Below, piece by piece: positions 11,565-13,651 of a stretch of DNA of 13,651 nt. This stretch comes from a bacterium (lineage in GTDB: Bacteria > Chlamydiota > Chlamydiia > Chlamydiales > SM23-39): contig JAKAFF010000006.1 of the NCBI GenBank assembly GCA_021818045.1, positions 4,309 through 17,959 of the forward strand, read 5' to 3'. The first letter of the stretch is position 1; each line of letters begins with the position of its first letter. Below the pieces are notes generated by a model. That model saw nothing but the letters and a program-made list of their open reading frames with translations. It did no database searches and was not told the origin of the DNA. A program made the position numbers and the translations under genes.

Positions 11565-13651
11565 ATGCAATCCCCGCTTAGTGCTATAGGTCAAGTCTAC
11601 GGCGAATTTATCATCACAGAATATCTTCCACTAGACGAGTTGAAAGCAACGCTCATCGAGCTTGTTCACACGCCTACAGGGGCAAGAGTGACGCACATCG
11701 CCAATGATGATTTAGAAAACCTGTTTTGCCTCTCTTTTCAAACATGGCCGCAAAGCTCCAATGGCGTCGCACACATTTTGGAACATACTGTCCTGTGCGG
11801 CTCTCAAAAATTCCCGGTGAAAGACCCCTTTTTTGCCATGACCCGCAGAAGTTTGAATACCTACATGAATGCGCTCACAGGCCAAGACTTCACCTGCTAT
11901 CCGGCAAGCTCGCAAGTGGAAAAAGACTTCTACAACCTCCTAGACGTCTATCTCGATGCCGTGTTCCATCCAAATTTAAAAGAGGTGAGCTTTCTCCAAG
12001 AGGGCCATCGAGTCGAGTTCGTTGACCCGAAAAACCCAAAGGGCCCCTTGCAATATCAGGGAGTGGTATACAACGAGATGAAAGGCGCCATGAGTTCGAT
12101 TGAATCGCGCCTTTGGGAACAGATCGCCAAACGGCTGCTTCCCGACTTACCCTATGCGTACAATTCGGGTGGAGATCCAAAAGAGATCCCCTCTTTATCT
12201 TATGAAGAATTGTTGGAGTTTCATCAAGAATTCTATCACCCGTCGCGCTGTCTTTTCTTTTTTTATGGCAATCTCCCGCTCAAAAAACACCTCGATGTCC
12301 TTTCAAAAGAGCTCAAAGGGGTAAAGAAAATCACCCCCCTTCCACCGCTTCCCTTGCAAACGCGCTTTTCTACACCTATCATCGCACAAGAGCGATATCC
12401 AATCGCGCAAGACAGCTCTTGCGAAAAACAGACGCAAGTAGCCTTTGCCTTTTTGACAGCGCCCATTGCGCACCAAGGAGAAATCTTAGCGCTCAGTCTT
12501 TTGGAAAGCATCCTCACCGACACAGACGCATCGCCACTGACAATGGCGCTTTTGCAATCGGGTCTATGTACACAAGTCGACTCCTCTTTAGATGTAGAGA
12601 TGAGCGAAATTCCATGGACCATTGTCTGCAAAGGCTGCGAGGAACAAAGTGCTGATGCGCTGCAAACACTTTTATTTCAAACGATTCAGCATTTTCAACC
12701 CACTCGCCAACAAATCGATGCGGCCTTGCATCAACTCGAGTTTCAAAGGACAGAAATTGGCGCTGAAGGGGTCCCTTTTGGCTTAACCCTATTCATGCGC
12801 GCGATTTTGATCAAACAACACGGCAGCGAACCCAAAAATGGACTTCTCATCCACAGCCTCTTTGCCGATTTGCGCGCCCGGCTTGAAGATCCTAACTATC
12901 TAAACGACATACTTAGAAAATACCTACTAGACAACCCCCACTTTGTGCGCCTCACATTCAAACCCGATCCCGGGCTTGAAAAACAGGAATTAGAGGAAGA
13001 ACAAAAGCGGCTTGCCCAATATGCAGCGGGTCTATCCGAGGCTTCAAGAAAGCAAATCCTCAAACAATCGGCCAGTCTCGCCTCTTACCAAGAGGAAGTG
13101 GAGCATCAATCGCTCGAATGTCTGCCCAAAGTGACACTCAAAGATGTGGCGCCGCATATCCAAGATCTGCCCCTCATCGATCGAGGCAGCGTCTTACACC
13201 ACAGCTGCTTTACCAACCAAATTCTCTACACCGACCTCATTTTTGAGCTCCCCTCCCTCAAAAAAGAAGAACTTTCGCTCCTCTCACTTCTTGCAAAACT
13301 ATTGCCCGAACTTGGATGCGCAAATCGCAGCTATGCCGAAACGCTTGCCTATCAACAGCTTTATATCGGCGGATTTGATGCCACTTTAGGACTCCATGTC
13401 ACGCAACAAGACCCCAATCTATGCCGTCCTACCTTTTCTTTGCGAGGGAAAGCACTCTACCACAACAGCGCTAAACTCTTTGACCTCTTTGCAGATTTTG
13501 TAAATAGTCCTAACTTTTCTGATACAAAAAGGATTCAAGAGTGGCTTTTACAACACGCAACGGATCTACAAGAGCGCTTCACAAAAAGCGCGATGAGCTA
13601 CGCCATCCAAACCTCTTTGGCAGGCCTTTCTATCCCCTATTTTGTATATAG
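11565..13651 (+). CDS. M16C (PreP/insulinase-like) zinc metallopeptidase, 3' end outside the window
   Basis: 695 codons are visible and the frame is still open at the right edge; family members are usually around 970-1000 residues. The inverted zinc motif is intact: H70-x-x-E73-H74 in GVAHILEHTVLCGS, with the third ligand probably E171 in VVYNEMKGAMSS. Other PreP-like landmarks are FPVKDPFFAM (83-92), LNTYMNALTGQDFTCYP and YAYNSGGDPKEIPSL. These peptidases degrade unfolded peptides inside a closing chamber made of two halves; only the first half and part of the second are here. No signal peptide is seen, so it is probably cytoplasmic. The ATG at 11565 is the only sensible start: the in-frame stop of the preceding gene lies 18 bp upstream. 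The Shine-Dalgarno sequence is weak (AAAAGA). A homologue sits next to rmuC in Chlamydia as recalled; here it lies on the other side of nrdAB. Confidence 0.92.
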   Translation, partial: MQSPLSAIGQVYGEFIITEYLPLDELKATLIELVHTPTGARVTHIANDDLENLFCLSFQTWPQSSNGVAHILEHTVLCGSQKFPVKDPFFAMTRRSLNTYMNALTGQDFTCYPASSQVEKDFYNLLDVYLDAVFHPNLKEVSFLQEGHRVEFVDPKNPKGPLQYQGVVYNEMKGAMSSIESRLWEQIAKRLLPDLPYAYNSGGDPKEIPSLSYEELLEFHQEFYHPSRCLFFFYGNLPLKKHLDVLSKELKGVKKITPLPPLPLQTRFSTPIIAQERYPIAQDSSCEKQTQVAFAFLTAPIAHQGEILALSLLESILTDTDASPLTMALLQSGLCTQVDSSLDVEMSEIPWTIVCKGCEEQSADALQTLLFQTIQHFQPTRQQIDAALHQLEFQRTEIGAEGVPFGLTLFMRAILIKQHGSEPKNGLLIHSLFADLRARLEDPNYLNDILRKYLLDNPHFVRLTFKPDPGLEKQELEEEQKRLAQYAAGLSEASRKQILKQSASLASYQEEVEHQSLECLPKVTLKDVAPHIQDLPLIDRGSVLHHSCFTNQILYTDLIFELPSLKKEELSLLSLLAKLLPELGCANRSYAETLAYQQLYIGGFDATLGLHVTQQDPNLCRPTFSLRGKALYHNSAKLFDLFADFVNSPNFSDTKRIQEWLLQHATDLQERFTKSAMSYAIQTSLAGLSIPYFVY

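Noticed and set aside
11890..12631. Minus- and plus-strand frames of 70-122 codons inside the peptidase region
   Set aside because: The long plus-strand frame from 11565 with the zinc motif HILEH and homologous landmarks explains the region; the others are shadows.
1..13651. CRISPR array, tRNA, rRNA, insertion sequence or phage gene
   Set aside because: No repeat-spacer pattern, cloverleaf, rRNA-like stretch, transposase or integrase motif was seen. The only mobile element is the intein.

Overview
The window looks like chromosomal DNA of a member of the Chlamydiae, probably an environmental (amoeba-associated or similar) lineage rather than Chlamydia itself. Three things point there. (1) rmuC, pssA, nrdA and nrdB are adjacent, and an M16 zinc peptidase is nearby; from memory this set is contiguous in Chlamydia trachomatis (around CT824-CT828). 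(2) The NrdB protein has the class Ic signature, with Phe in place of the radical Tyr at the position matching F127 of C. trachomatis R2, and all other ligands align with a constant offset of 3. (3) NrdA carries tandem N-terminal ATP-cones.

Layout. 1-1818 (+): the 3' part of an SH3-domain protein, then a DUF455 ferritin-like di-iron protein whose start overlaps it by 8 bp. 1733-2923 (-): an unrecognised helical-repeat protein, convergent with and overlapping the DUF455 gene by 86 bp, followed by an AT-rich gap. 3121-5062 (-): pssA and rmuC, overlapping by 11 bp, transcribed away from a 200-bp divergent control region. 5063-5262: that control region, with a good NrdR box over a sigma70-type promoter, a second symmetric palindrome 33 bp away, and a small leader hairpin. 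5263-10548 (+): nrdA and nrdB, ended by a strong two-way terminator. 10605-10775 (-): a tiny exported Cys/Gly/Lys-tailed protein. 10872-13651 (+): a promoter, two small proteins (one helical, one very basic), and an M16C (PreP/insulinase-like) peptidase that runs off the end of the window.

The most notable feature is a 341-residue intein inside NrdA (residues 552-892). It sits exactly between Gln and Gly-Gly of the conserved QGG segment, which is loop 2 of class I ribonucleotide reductase. It has Cys1, a block-B TxxH and a terminal His-Asn, but the +1 residue is Gly, so the usual Cys/Ser/Thr nucleophile is missing. Its LAGLIDADG endonuclease domain is still recognisable, but the catalytic acid position reads Ser in both motifs. 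It therefore appears to be a fixed, non-homing intein that must splice by a non-standard route for the cell to have a working reductase.

How the genes fit together: nrdAB make deoxynucleotides and are probably repressed by NrdR; pssA makes phosphatidylserine for membranes; rmuC is linked to limiting DNA rearrangement. The other genes have no clear link to these. No rRNA, tRNA, CRISPR array or insertion sequence was seen.
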